Assembly (NCBI GenBank): GCA_963969365.1
Contig: OZ017762.1
Location: forward strand, 1,178,001 to 1,242,000
Source: Asterochloris sp. CNOR1
Taxonomy: Eukaryota; Chlorophyta; Trebouxiophyceae; Trebouxiales; Trebouxiaceae
Length of the DNA: 64,000 bases
Direction: 5' to 3'
Numbering within the stretch: the stretch's first letter is position 1; the number at the start of each line of letters is the position of its first letter. Under the pieces are notes generated by a model. The model saw only the letters and a list, made by a program, of their open reading frames with translations, did not search any database and was not told where the DNA came from. Positions 44,201-55,300 of the stretch are shown piece by piece. The translations under genes were made by a program, and so were the position numbers.

Positions 44201-45215
44201 CTGGGTCGTTGATAATTTGGAAGACCAAGCAAGATCCCTGCAAAGGGTGGTATTATCTTGCAGGCAGCAGTTCTTCAACATGTGGTGAATGGCGCTTTTG
44301 AGGCCATCAGCAAGATTTCAAGAGAATGGCGAGAATGGGAACCTCCTGTTTGCCCTGCAGGCAACAGAGTTTGACATCTGTGTGCGCTTAGGCGATATCA
44401 CGCCGCCTGCAAGACCTCTATAGGGCTTGATGACGCTCTGCAGGCAGTTGAGTTCAACAACATCTGGAAGACTGGCGATGTCGGCGCAGTCCCCAAGATT
44501 TTCAAGGAGGACTACAAGGACTGGAACCTGCTGTTTGGGGGCGTTAGGGAGGGGCGTCAGCCCTTCAGCGAGATGATCAAAATGGTGTTCAAGGTCAGGC
44601 TGTGTAGCTCCTGGTGGCCAACATCTCATCACGCTCGCTTGGATTGTGCACCTGCCAGCATAAGCATGCCAATTCACAATGAGACCGCTGCCTTGCATAT
44701 TTCTCTCAATGATGCAGCCTCTGACGTGGGACAATGGGCGCCCTGCACAGGCCCAGGCTGGCCTATGAAGGCAGCAGTGGCCCTCTAACTCCTGCGATTT
44801 GGCTGAGACCAGCATGACCTGCAGAGCTGGCGGCCCCAAGAAAACAAGAGCGACATTGCCGTGACCCCCGACTCCAACAAAGCTTTCATTCACTGGAGCG
44901 CCAGTGGCGAGGAGGCTGACAAGGGACTGCATGATGAATTCTATGGCATGAACATGCTCTTGTTTGACCCCAAGGTGAGGGCATTGTGCAGCCACAGTAG
45001 CTTTGTGTCAGCAGGCACCAGCATGTGCAATATCAAAGCGCCCTCAGCATTTGTCATGGGGTGTGCGCAGCCTGCCACTCACTTGCTGCTTGAAGGAGCT
45101 CAGGCACGTCTAGCATCTGTTCACCTGTGCTCCCTGACTGCAGGACTGCCTCATCACAGATGTCTTCGGCTTCCGGCAGCCAATGGCGTCTGAGCGCCCC
45201 TCCCTCCTCAAGTAG
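41252..45215 (+). CDS. Protein with two tandem NTF2-like (SnoaL) domains
   Basis: Nine exons in phase: 41252-41326, 41664-41765, 42031-42123, 42681-42750, 43248-43336, 43625-43729, 44444-44593, 44825-44974, 45144-45215; 301 aa. Domain 1 (about 1-125): IAQQWEDVVQTGQVEDLNKL, helix, IAFTFTL, GLVTDIWFQRQ. Domain 2 (about 160-290): FNNIWKTGDVGAVPKIFKED, FSEMIKMVFKSW, KAFIHWSASG, MNMLLFDPKDCLITDVFGFRQP. Both follow the alpha-plus-beta cone order of the NTF2 superfamily, with a W...G initial helix and a final D-[IV]-[WF]-x-F-R-Q strand, so one probably arose by duplication. No catalytic residues can be assigned; binding or structural roles are equally possible. No targeting peptide is seen from this ATG, although the in-frame upstream codons QIHHFST would fit a longer start. 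Confidence 0.75.
44181..44443 (+). repeat. Three decayed copies of NTF2-like exon 7
   Basis: Exon 7 starts at 44444 (AVEFNNIWKTGDVGAVPKI). Copies start at 44181 (VAERETIWVVDNLEDQA), 44265 (frame broken, but matches through to the equivalent of DWNLLFG, GGAACCTCCTGTTTG against GGAACCTGCTGTTTG) and 44361 (ATEFDICVRLGDITPPA). Spacing is 84, 96 and 83 bp. Each keeps a TGCAG acceptor. Confidence 0.9.
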
Positions 45216-45371
45216 GGCGCGCAGGCAGCCAGCTAAGCTTAATTCAGCCCACTAAAAGTAGTCTTCATTTTGAAATGAAAATAGAACTTTCTCGAATGCA
45301 TCTTATAGAACCACTTATGAACACATGATGCAGTATCACAGCAGGCAAACATCAATAGCAGCTGCCAAAAG

Positions 45372-48300
45372 TCATTCATCAAGGTCGGCACCAGCATTAA
45401 AACGGGGGACTGGCTTGAATTCTGTCATGGGATTCCCTGAACCTGTGACGCCCACCTACACAGGCATGACAGTTCTCAAAGCTCGTATGGCCAACGACAT
45501 ACATGTGAGCATTGCAAGACATATGCATGACAAGCTGCTACAGTCATTTGCCAACCTCACCTTGGCCTCAGGATTGTCTGGCACACTGAATATGCTGCCT
45601 TTCTGTTTGCCAGTGAAGAAGCCGGCCTGCACAGGCAGTATCAGCTCAGGAGCACAACCCCTCCTAGTGGGTAGTCTTTCGCAGATGTGATGCTGAGAGT
45701 GTCCTGGGCATTGGCAGCCATTTTGTCACTGTGGATTTGCCTGGCAGGTACAAGCAGAGAGGCAACCATGTTGTTCAGCCAATGCCTGTACAAGAAACCT
45801 CAGCATGCTACTCAGCAGCAGCGGCCCACAGGACGAGGCAAGCAGGCGCATCCTGACCACAGCCGCACCTTTTTCTGGCTGCCCTTGCCCTTTTTGAAGT
45901 TCTGCCAGCTTTGCTGGCGCTGCTGTGTCTCTGCGTCCAGGCGGGCAAAGCGCTGCTTGCTCTTGTGGCTCTTCTGCAGCTTCTTCTTCTTGGCCTTGGT
46001 TTTCTCGTCGTCAGTCTCCTTGATCTCCAGCCACTGCAGCGAACTTGCTCTCCGTGGTCTGCGTGGCAGTTGCCACCCACCAGCTGCTGCAACAGTGCAA
46101 GATACCTGTGCCCTGTGCAGTGCCTGTGTACAGTGCAGTGCTGCAGCAGCGAGCCTTGTGTAGTCCTCTCTTGCCAGTCTGTGGTGCCGATACAACCCAC
46201 TCCCCTGAGCACAGTGTGGGTTGTGCTATGACCCAGGACTTGCGGGCACTCACAGTGCTGCCCTGGCACACAACTGCTGTCGAGAACACCCAGCACCGCA
46301 ACTCAGTGCCCAGGCACACGAACCGCAGCCCGGGATCCACAAACACCCCATCTGCTGCCCAGGATGTCCTGGCACTGTTGACCTGATCCCTGGGCACCAC
46401 AGCGTCTGCCAGGTGCCCCAGGCACCTCCATAGAGTGCAAGAAGCTGACGTGTCAAGGTGCACCCAATGCCTAGCGTGGCACAGCGCCAGCAGGACTCAC
46501 TGCCGGCATCTCGAGATCTTCCGGCTTTGAGGGTTCGTTCACTGCCTTTCGCCTGGGCGCTTGCACCCCTCTGTAGATCTCTGCTCCCTCAGGCCGTGGT
46601 CGGGCATTCTGGCGGTCCACCTACAGGGCAATGGGATGCATGGCCAGGTGAAGGGTGCACGCCGCCAGTCATGCAAAGAGCAGCACGGTCTTCAGAAGCT
46701 CCACAGAGCATTGCCCCATGCTTCACTTTGGCTAGTAAGGAGACTTTCATGCAGACTTTCTCATCCTGCTGTCTGATGATGGCCGTGACACACAGCCCAG
46801 CAAGGCTATAGCACATGACACACAATGCACTGCCAGCAGCAACACAGCAGGGGGTTCCATGCAGGCGTCTGAAAGTACGAGCTTGACAGCACGGTGAAGA
46901 CGGCATGTGCAACACAAACACCAAAAGAAGGCCACCTCCTCTTCAATTCCATACTCGTCAAAGCTGACAAGGAAGTTGCCCGCGCCAGTCACGCCCTTCA
47001 CAGTGGCTGAGTACCACTGCCCATCCCCTGCATACAGAGCCTCACAGCGCGCTCCGATAGCCCAGGCTGCAGGGGCCTGCCCCGAGAGGGCTGCCTTCTG
47101 CTGGGCAGCACGGATCTGCTCAGCCACCTGCAGGAGCGCCATGGAAAATGCTGAAGTGCTGCTGCCAGGACAGGGCTGCCTTCTGCTGGGCAGCAGGGAT
47201 CTGCTTGGCTGCCTGCAGCAGGGGCACACACATGGGATGAGGTGCTGTTGCCAAGAAAGGGTTCCGCCATGTGCAGGAGAGGCATGGCCACAGGCTGAAG
47301 TGCTACTGCCAAGTCCGAGCGGGCTTCTGCTGGGCAGCAGGGTCTGCCTGGCCACCTGCAGAAGGGACGTCGGCAAGACCTGAAGTGCAGGTGCCAAGTT
47401 TCTGCTGGGCGGCACAAGTAAATGGTCACCTATGTGAGGGGCTGGACACAGGGGATAAACAGCCAATGGAGCAGGACAACTAACCCTCAGATGGACAGAG
47501 CAAAGCAGGGACCCGCTGCAGTGATATATGCAACACGAGGCTGCCTTCTGATGGACAGTGCAGCTCTGCTTGGCCACCTGCAGAAGGCACATGCTTGGCG
47601 TGGTGCGTGAGGGACAGTCAGCGTCTCAGCAGGAGCCTCCTGATGCTTACAGCACACCCTGTGAGGCATTTTCTCAATGCCAACCCGCAAGGCTGACCGT
47701 GCTGCGTGCGCCACCTTGGGCAAACAGGCATCTATGCAGCCCCTCTCAAGCCGAATTGCAGGCGCCAAGGCTTCCTGCACACCCATCCTGCGGCTCTAAA
47801 GCGTCTCAGGACAATAATCTGCAGGGCTGTACGCCACCTGCACTTTTCAAGGGCGCAACCTCACTGTGGCGGCATAATGGAAGGATCAGCAGGTTGAGTA
47901 TCCTACTCTGGGGTTTTCTCCTGTCTGGCGGGTGCTTGAAAGAAGAGGAGAACCCTGCTTGGAACCCACCTGTGGGGGCAGGATGGAGGGGATCTGCAGG
48001 TTGGGCGGCGCCACCTGCACCGGGGCAGCAGCTGGCTGCCCGCCCATTGCACCAGGGACCACTGGCTCAAAGCGGGACCCTGCAGGCACAACAGCTGATC
48101 ACTCTGTACTCAGCGGCAGCGAAAGCGATCGCCACGGGGTTCACAGGCTCTACGCAGGAGGCTGCAGGCACAGCAAGCCAGTCAGCCCGTGCTCAGCGCT
48201 GGGAGGAGCGGTTGCACTAGGGGTCACAAGCTCAATGCCAGACCTGCAGGCAGGGTGAGCAACTAGTGGGCATGCAGCAGTATGACCTCAGTGCTGGACG

Positions 48301-49474
48301 TACGCAATGGAGCTCCGCTGCAGCCCACAACTGGCGTAGGTTGCCCTAAAAGCAGTGGCTGCGCTGCACGCACTGTCCATCATGCAGTCGCCACAGGCAG
48401 ACGAGGACCAGCTGATCAGGTAAGATGATGTGAAGGCTGCAGCTCTCAAGATGCTGCCTGCCAGCGCACCCATCTCACTGCATGCTGAACAGGGGCCAGC
48501 AGATCAAAGCTAGCAGGGCGGCTCCTCATGTGTCTGCTTCCTGTGAACAGGCTCGTGCAGGAGTGAGTCCGGCACCTGGAGGGCTGAGCCATTTGCAAGC
48601 TGCGCAGCACCAGTTCATGCTCACGTCTGTGCTGTGTGGGAGCAGGCACCTGCATGAAGTGAGCCTGGCCTGCAATGCTCCCATCAAGCAGCCCACTGTG
48701 CATCCTGTGGTGGCCCCAGGCAGGTCTCACGTCTCTGTTTTTTGGGAGCAGGCTCCTGCACCTCGCCCGCTCCCTGCATGGCAGCCTCTGCCTGCAGGGA
48801 CTCCTGCAGGAGGTCCCGCGTCAGCTGAATCACCTGCAGGGAACAGGGCAGACCTGGAGCACAGGTTTGGCACATAAGGCAACCTTGCAAAATCTGAAAC
48901 GTGATGTTGTGGCTGCAGTACGACAGTTGCAGTGTTCTGCATTGGCTCTGGTGGGCACAGCTCGGCAGAAGCAGCTGGCAGCAGGTGGTAACAGCACCGA
49001 GGGCCGTCGCCCTGGAGCATGCTTGCAGAGCACAATCTGTGTGGCAGGCAGCGCGGCAGAGCCTCTGCTGATGAAAGTCTTTCAAGCCCAGTATCAGCCC
49101 TCGCCCTTGCATACTGCCTGTGGGGCCGGCCTGCCTTGCCTACACATGCTACAAACAGTCGCCTGGTATGCTCTTGCCCTTGCTGTATGAAATGAGCTTG
49201 CAGCAATCATCGCACACCTCCACTAGACTTGTCTGCAGGTCCCTGTACTCCTCATTGTCGGCATCCATTGCCAGAAGCTCATCCACCTGCATATGTAGCA
49301 GGAGCAGTGTTACAGCATGGCTCCAAGTTTGCCCTGCCTGGTCCAGTTGTTGAGCGTAAGACCACCAGTGCTGAGGAGCTGGCATGCACAGATGGGCTAG
49401 GCAACTGAGGGCACCTGGCGCAATTGCTCCTCATAGTCCTGTAAGTTTTGTTGTAGCTCGGCTGCATCCCCCAT
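45372..49474 (-). CDS. SMNDC1: Survival-of-motor-neuron-related splicing factor SPF30
   Basis: SPF30 is a Tudor-domain factor needed for tri-snRNP joining during spliceosome assembly. Exons: 49474-49415, 49286-49218, 48833-48731, 48079-47970, 47127-46936, 46620-46501, 46033-45869, 45626-45561, 45455-45372; 322 aa, all phases consistent. The N-terminal helix pair (LQQNLQDYEEQLRQVDELLA, IQLTRDLLQESLQ) precedes a Pro-rich linker. The Tudor domain follows: WAIGARCEALYAGDGQWYSA, GNFLVSFDEYGIEEE. Next come IYRGVQAPRRKAV, a Lys-rich helix (KETDDEKTKAKKKKLQKSH, QQSWQNFKKGKG), GSIFSVPDNPEAKVG and GVTGSGNPMTEF. It shares a 215-bp promoter with ARPC2. Three decayed acceptor copies precede the Tudor exon. 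Confidence 0.93.
47128..47592 (-). repeat. Three decayed copies of the SPF30 Tudor-exon start
   Basis: The exon starts at 47127 (VAEQIRAAQQKAALS). Copies start at 47212 (AAKQIPAAQQKAALS), 47355 (VARQTLLPSRSPLG, shifted) and 47577 (VAKQSCTVHQKAASC). All keep a TGCAG acceptor. Spacing is 85, 143 and 222 bp. The copy at 47212 is in frame for at least 15 codons and could act as an alternative acceptor. Confidence 0.9.
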
Positions 49475-49689
49475 CCTGGCCCTGCTTGCTTTTCAGGTTG
49501 TGCCACCGGCAAGGTGATGGGGTGAGACTTGGGGATTGCACTGCCAAGTGAGGCAACTCTGTAGCCTGCTTCTGCTGGCCTTCTTTCCTTTGCCTCGCGA
49601 TCCGAGGCCAGCCACATTGAACGTCATGGCGCTCCTTCAGTAAAATATGCAAGGTAGCACGTTTTGATAAGCGGCAAGAGCCCAATGCC
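49475..49689. promoter_or_regulatory. Divergent promoter, SPF30 / ARPC2
   Basis: 215 bp between start codons on opposite strands. No named motif is visible. Some plus-strand codons upstream of 49690 are open in the ARPC2 frame, but without an obvious earlier ATG. Confidence 0.5.
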
Positions 49690-52153
49690 ATGCCCAGCAA
49701 CGCCTCCTTGGAGCCAGCCAATCCCCTGGTGGCAGCGTTCATCAGCTCACGCTTAACCACTCACAGAAAGGACTTCAATGACAGCACCATCGTTGAGGGG
49801 GCCTCCAGGTGATCCAGAGCGTAGGCTGCTGCTGCAGCTGCCTTGCACTGATATCTGGCTCTGAACTTCAGGCGATCATAAATTCGTTATAGCAGTTGCA
49901 TCCATCTCCTGCCAGGCAGGCATCAATGTCGGCACCTCTCATGCACTGCAGATACTTTCTGGAGCGTGATGCCGGCCAGCCTCACCTGGTGCACATCTCA
50001 GTGCACATTGCCAGCAGCCCCTTTGCTGACCAGCTGCTGCCTGAGGGTCACCAGCAGCTGCTGCAGCACATCACTCACATGCTGATCGGCTTTGCTGTTC
50101 CAGCAGCCAGCACAAAGCCTGGCTGCTTGCTCACGGTTGATGCCAACCTGACAGCCCTGACGGAGCAGGACACAGCCACCCAGGCATCCAGCATTGCGTG
50201 CCTGGCCAGCCTGCATGCCACTGCTGCGAGCTGGCAGATCAGGTGCGTTTGCATGTCAGCTCTGCATGTGGCCAGTGGCAAGCAGCTCTGGCAGCCGTAT
50301 GCCTGTCAGTCATGGCAGCGCCTGTGTGTGTCTTTCCTTTGGGGATGGCGGCTTGTAGGTGCGCTTGCATGGTTCTGCTCAGTGCCACTCAGGCGCGCTG
50401 CATGTGCAGCACAGTGCCTGTGTCTATCATGTGCAGCACAGCGCCTGTGTCTATGGCAGCTTGCAGGGGTGTGCCCTCCCTTGTTATCTGTCCACCCTGC
50501 TGCAGAGGCGCCCCAGGCACCCACCTGCAGCCTAGCCACCTGTCAGGGCCATGCAGCAGGTTCCAAATGCTGCCCACGCAAGCTGAGCTCAAGCATACAC
50601 TGTTATTGCAGGGGCATCCTGGACACGGCTGCAGCTTAGCCAGCCGCCAGGGCAACCTCTGCAACAGCACTCCCTGCCGCTCAGCTCAAGTAAATACTGT
50701 TGCTGCAGGGGCATCCTGGCAGGCCTGTGCACCACACCAGCGCAGCCAGCAGCAGAGTCCTCTGGGGCAGTGCATGTCTTCTGCAGCCGCCCTGAACAGC
50801 CCTTCTTTGTGCAGCCTGGGCCAGACCATGTCCTTGTGGTCTACCCCATCTGGCTGCCCACTGGGGCCAGCAGGGCGTACACTGCATGCTTCATGCAGGT
50901 GGGAAACAACACCACAACTGAGTTGCTGGCAGTGCGACTGCCTGCCTTGCCACCCATGATGCTGCTAAACCAGGAATGCAGTGGCAACAGAGGAGATGGC
51001 AGTTCAACCGGAGCCTGTCTCAGCAGCAGTGTCTCGCAACCAGAGTCAGGCCGCCTCATGCACAGAGCCAGAAGGCGCACACTAGCCAAAGCCCTCAGGA
51101 AGCGACTTTAATGCAATCATCTCCACAGCCAGCCGTGCAGAGGTCGCTGCAGGCAGCGGCTGTGCAAACCCCGCTCCCCTGCCTCTGAGCATGTGTCTAC
51201 TTGGTGCTGCAGGGGTTCACTGAGTCAAGGAAGACAGGAGACATGCCAGCCTCCACCTATTCCAGCGGCCAGGTGGGCATCACAGCTTCTGCAAAGCCGA
51301 CAAAGGTGCTCAGAGGGATGACACACAGCGCCTCTGCCTGGTGTTGCCCTGCTGCAGCAGCCCAGAACTATATTGTTGGCAGCACTCCCTCAAAACGTGC
51401 TCATATGTATGTGATTGCTTGACATGAAACACTGCTTGATTTGCTGCTCTGCAGGCTCTGCCTGTCCTGGTTCCCCAGCAGTGCAGGCAGCGTGTGGCAG
51501 AGGCTGACGGCGGCTTTGTGACAGTCACTCTCCAGCCACACCACCTCAAGAGTGACAGCCTGGACAGGCTCGCTTGGAACGTGCTCACCTTTCAGGAGTA
51601 CATGAGCTTGCATGTCAAGAGCTTTCAGGTGGGTTCTCTGGCCTGTTCATGATGCAATGGCAAGGCAGGGTCCCACCATTGCAGGCAATGCACAAAAGCC
51701 TGCATGTGCAAACTTTGCCCATATCATGAGCAAGTTCCGGCCAGCCCTACCAGTGTCACCTGGGCAGGCAATGGCATATGAGATACATAACCACAGCAAA
51801 GCTGATGGATTCTCCACTTCGGAAGGATTGCCATCAGTATGCTGTATAGCATGATCCTAGCCCATGCATCAATATTCAACGGCAGAAAGTGTTCTGGCAT
51901 CAACGGCTGGCTGTGTGGGTGTTTCTGCACCCTCCTGCCTCCCGCCAATTGCCAGGGGAGCTTCTGGGCATTGACTATGGCAGGTGGCTTGACTGGCAAT
52001 ATCCTCGGGCTGGCTACTCTGTATGCCAAGTGAGGACTGTGATCCTGATCGAATCAGTGCCTGGTGCAGGCATTCATACATTCAAAGATGCGCAAAAGAA
52101 TGAACATGATGATGATGGAGCTGGCACAGGCCAAGGCCACCTTTGATGATTAA
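49690..52153 (+). CDS. ARPC2: Actin-related protein 2/3 complex subunit 2
   Basis: ARPC2 (p34) is a core, actin-contacting subunit of the Arp2/3 complex that nucleates branched actin. Exons: 49690-49808, 49952-50242, 50710-50899, 51213-51272, 51455-51628, 52070-52153; 305 aa against 300 in human. Landmarks: HLVHISVHIASSPFADQLL, an arginine at the next junction, PDHVLVVYPIWLPTGASRAY followed by TACFMQ, GFTESRKTGDM, then the most conserved end, GGFVTVTLQPHHL, LAWNVLTFQEYMSLHVKSFQ and AFIHSKMRKRMN (human AYIHTRMRAK). The first exon is weaker but phase-correct (SLEPANPLVAAFI resembling LLEVNNRIIEETL). Decayed copies of the exon 3 start precede its acceptor. The gene ends 148 bp from the convergent coiled-coil stop. 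Confidence 0.9.
50401..50454 (+). repeat. 27-bp tandem repeat in ARPC2 intron 2
   Basis: Units 50401-50427 and 50428-50454 (CATGTGCAGCACAGYGCCTG then TGTCTAT) differ at one base. Each holds a TGCAG acceptor-like core. Confidence 0.92.
50581..50720 (+). repeat. Duplicated acceptor of ARPC2 exon 3
   Basis: GCTCAAGCATACACTGTTAT before TGCAGGGGCATCCTGGACAC is repeated as GCTCAAGTAAATACTGTTGC before TGCAGGGGCATCCTGGCAGG. Acceptors end at 50610 and 50709, 99 bp apart. The upstream copy runs into TAG after eight codons. Confidence 0.9.
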
Positions 52154-52301
52154 GCTGGGCACATGCTGCAAAGAACTCCGTTGTCTCTTCTCTTGATGGC
52201 AAGTCAGAGGGCCTGATGTACAAGTAGGTAAAGATGTGCATCAAATGATGACACTGGCATCTTTGCTGGGGGCTGTACATGACGTTGATGAACCCTTCTG
52301 C

Positions 52302-55300
52302 TCACTGCTCCTCACCTAGCAGGCTGCTATCCTGGGATGGCCTGCGGCGACTGCTGCGCCCCTGCAGCCTGGTCGCAATCCTGTCACAGTCACTCCTGAG
52401 GTCGCTGGTGGTCAGGCGCTGGGCATCCAGTGCAGCCTTGTACAGGTCCAGCTGCTCATTCTGATGCTGAATGATGTTGAGTAGCTCTTGGCCCTGCAAG
52501 CCTCAGACAGCACCTTGTCAGCACCTTGTCAGCACCCGCTCCTCCCAAATGCTGGACAACTCTTGCAGCTGCAAGTCACTGGCCCCATTTGCATACAAGG
52601 GTCGCTGGAAGCCTCTCTCAAGTCGTTGATGCAGTACAGCCATTGCGAGCGTCAAACCCCAGACAGGCTTAGCCAGTCTGCCCAGGACACCCACCTGGGG
52701 CTGCTGTGCGTCCACACGGAACAGCTGACGCGAGCCCCAAGACAACAGATCTCTCCATGGCAGCTTGGACGGGGATCCTTGCAGGGGGCTGATTGGCTGG
52801 CTGGTGCCAAGGGACCTGGATGGAAAGGGGTGTGCCTGACAGCGCTGGAGCTGGTGACATGGGTCCATGCCTGGACTGCCAGCTAGGAGCCTCAGCACCT
52901 CAGGCGCATATGCAGTTGTGAAGCAGCGCCTGACCTGGTGGGCTGGAGTGATGCAGTGGGCTCAACACTGGGGTCCCCAAGCCCCCCTCCCCCCTCCATC
53001 GTCATCCTGCGGCTGCCAGCTGGCGACAGGAATGGTGTGCTGCAGAAGATGTCAAACTCCCAAATTGGTGCCAGATCTTGTCGTCAGTGTTGGGGGAAGG
53101 GGCCAAAGGCAGGTGGACATGCAAGGATGAACATGCACTTTGCTGATCTTGACAAAAACTTGTGAGCGATTGGCGCAGTGCTGGAGGCAGGAGAGACAGC
53201 CGTGTACATGCAGCACTGCATGGGGCACAAAATCTGTGAGTGCCTTCTGTAAACGGACATGCAGACTCCCAAGCAAACTGCAGCGGGGAGTGCCAGGTGC
53301 TCAGTCAATCTGCAGCTCCGGAACGTCTGCAATGTTTTACAGGTTGGGCAAGATGGTCCCCAGCTGCCCAAAGATGCCTGTGGCGCTCCCAAATGCACGA
53401 GGCAGGCCTGCAGCTTGCTGAGCTTCCCATGGGGCTGGCCCAGGTGAACTCAGCTGCCCTCAAGGGCACAATTGTGAGTTCCTAGACTACCTGCCGGGAC
53501 TGATGCTGCCCAGTGTCGCTGCTACAGATGGGGCCTGCACATCTGCAGGGGCGGTCAGGTGCCCTGCATGGCTGTGCGCTGCCAGCGTGGCTGCTGTCAT
53601 TGCTGCAGTGGCATCTGACCCATTTTCACTGCCACCTGCAGCGTCGTCCCCTGCCTCGTCCCCACTCTTGCCGGCCTGAGCATGTGAGTACGGCTGGCCA
53701 GCCTCCCAGGTGCCACCAGCGGCACCCTGCTGCAGGCGTCGCTCACTGTCATGATTCTGTGCATGTGATGGCCGCCCAGGCACCCACATGCCACCATTGG
53801 TGGGGTGCTGCTGCTGCCCCTCGCCCGCAGCAGCCTGCGCAGCGGGGAAGTGGCCAGCAAGGCCGCTTGAGCTCGCAGCCTGGGCTTGCATGGCTGCCAA
53901 GGCCATGTCAGCTTGTCCCCGCAGCGCCTGCTCCTGCCGCAGCTCAGCCTGCAGCCTCTCGAGGGTCCGCATGAAGACAGCTGTCTCCACCATCCTCACT
54001 GAGCCTGTTTGTGCAGCAGACCCCAGGTGGCCCTGTAGGGCACTAGGCAGCACTTCAGCCTCACAGCCTAGGCATGTGCACAATGCAGGCACCGTGGTCA
54101 CATCAGACCATGGCAAGCAGATGGCAAGCCCGTTGAGATCTCAGAGGATGCCGACCTGCTCTGCACTCTCTGCATCTGCTGCCTGCCCTTCCGCAGCGGT
54201 GACCCACAGCTCTGACTGGCCCTGCTCGAGCGCTCCCAGCCTGCCCCTTAAGTCAAGGGACGGCTCTGCAGACAGCTGCTCTGCGCTGGCGGCCCTTGCC
54301 ATCTCCTCATCGTCAACCGCCCACTGCAGCAGCAAGAGTCATCTTCTCAGTGCGTTCTTTTTGCTCAAGCAGTTCTAGGGGGCATGCCGTCAGGACCCCT
54401 GCAGTGCTACACTGAAAAATCAAACACTGCCAACACCTGTGGCAGCTGTCAGGCATGCAGCTCAGAGGTGACCTGGTTGAGGAAGCCTCACCATTGCATG
54501 GGAGCACAGGCATAAAGATGAAGACAAACTAGAGCTCAAGGGCCTGGCAGGCTGCTGTGTAGGCTGCCTCTTGAGACGCACTTGCAAGCTGCAGAGCACC
54601 ATCTTGCCTTGCAGCTGGGTGTGCATCTGATTGTGGGACCGTGTCAGCTTCACTTCTGCAGCATCCATCTGGGCAGTGCCAAGCAGCCACAGACTGACAG
54701 CCATGTTGTGAGCACAGCCCGCAACATGGCTTCCAGAAAGCCTGCCATTGTTGCAACTGACCTGCAGCTCGGCTATCAGCGCCTGCGCTGAGGACAATTG
54801 GGAATTCAATGTGCATCGCTCCACCCTCATGACCTGCGCCTGAGTCTGCTCCTCATGGGGTGCTGCAGCTGCAGGGTCAGCTACACTCTGGAGGAAGTGC
54901 ACTCGGGGCACGCCGCTGCCAGCAGGTAGAAGCCCCTCGGCTGGCAGGGATGTCATGGTCTGGATCCTAGCAGCAGTGGCCTCAGCTGCAGCCAGGTGCT
55001 CCTGCAGGCAGTGGCCCTGGCGTCAGGCACAGATGTCAGGCTCAGCGAGTCAAACTCATTTGGACAGCGCGAACATCTTTGGAGCAGTGCACACGCGCCT
55101 CAGCAGCAGTCAAGTTCCAGACAGACGCGTCTTGCACAGTGCTGCCACATGTTTTTGCAGGCAGCTGTGGCCTCAGTTGCAGCCAGGTGCTCCTGAGCAT
55201 GCGAACTGAGAGGGCAGCTGCCGGTTCATGCTTGCTGACCAGACTTGATGTAGGCCACAAGTCCTGCAGTTGGCAGTCGTTGAGGAGGTTTCCAGGAGAC

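Noticed and set aside
46747-47592. Minus-strand frame of 281 codons around the SPF30 Tudor exon
   Set aside because: Only 47127-46936 is exon. The rest is read-through of decayed acceptor copies upstream and of the intron downstream, with no family match.
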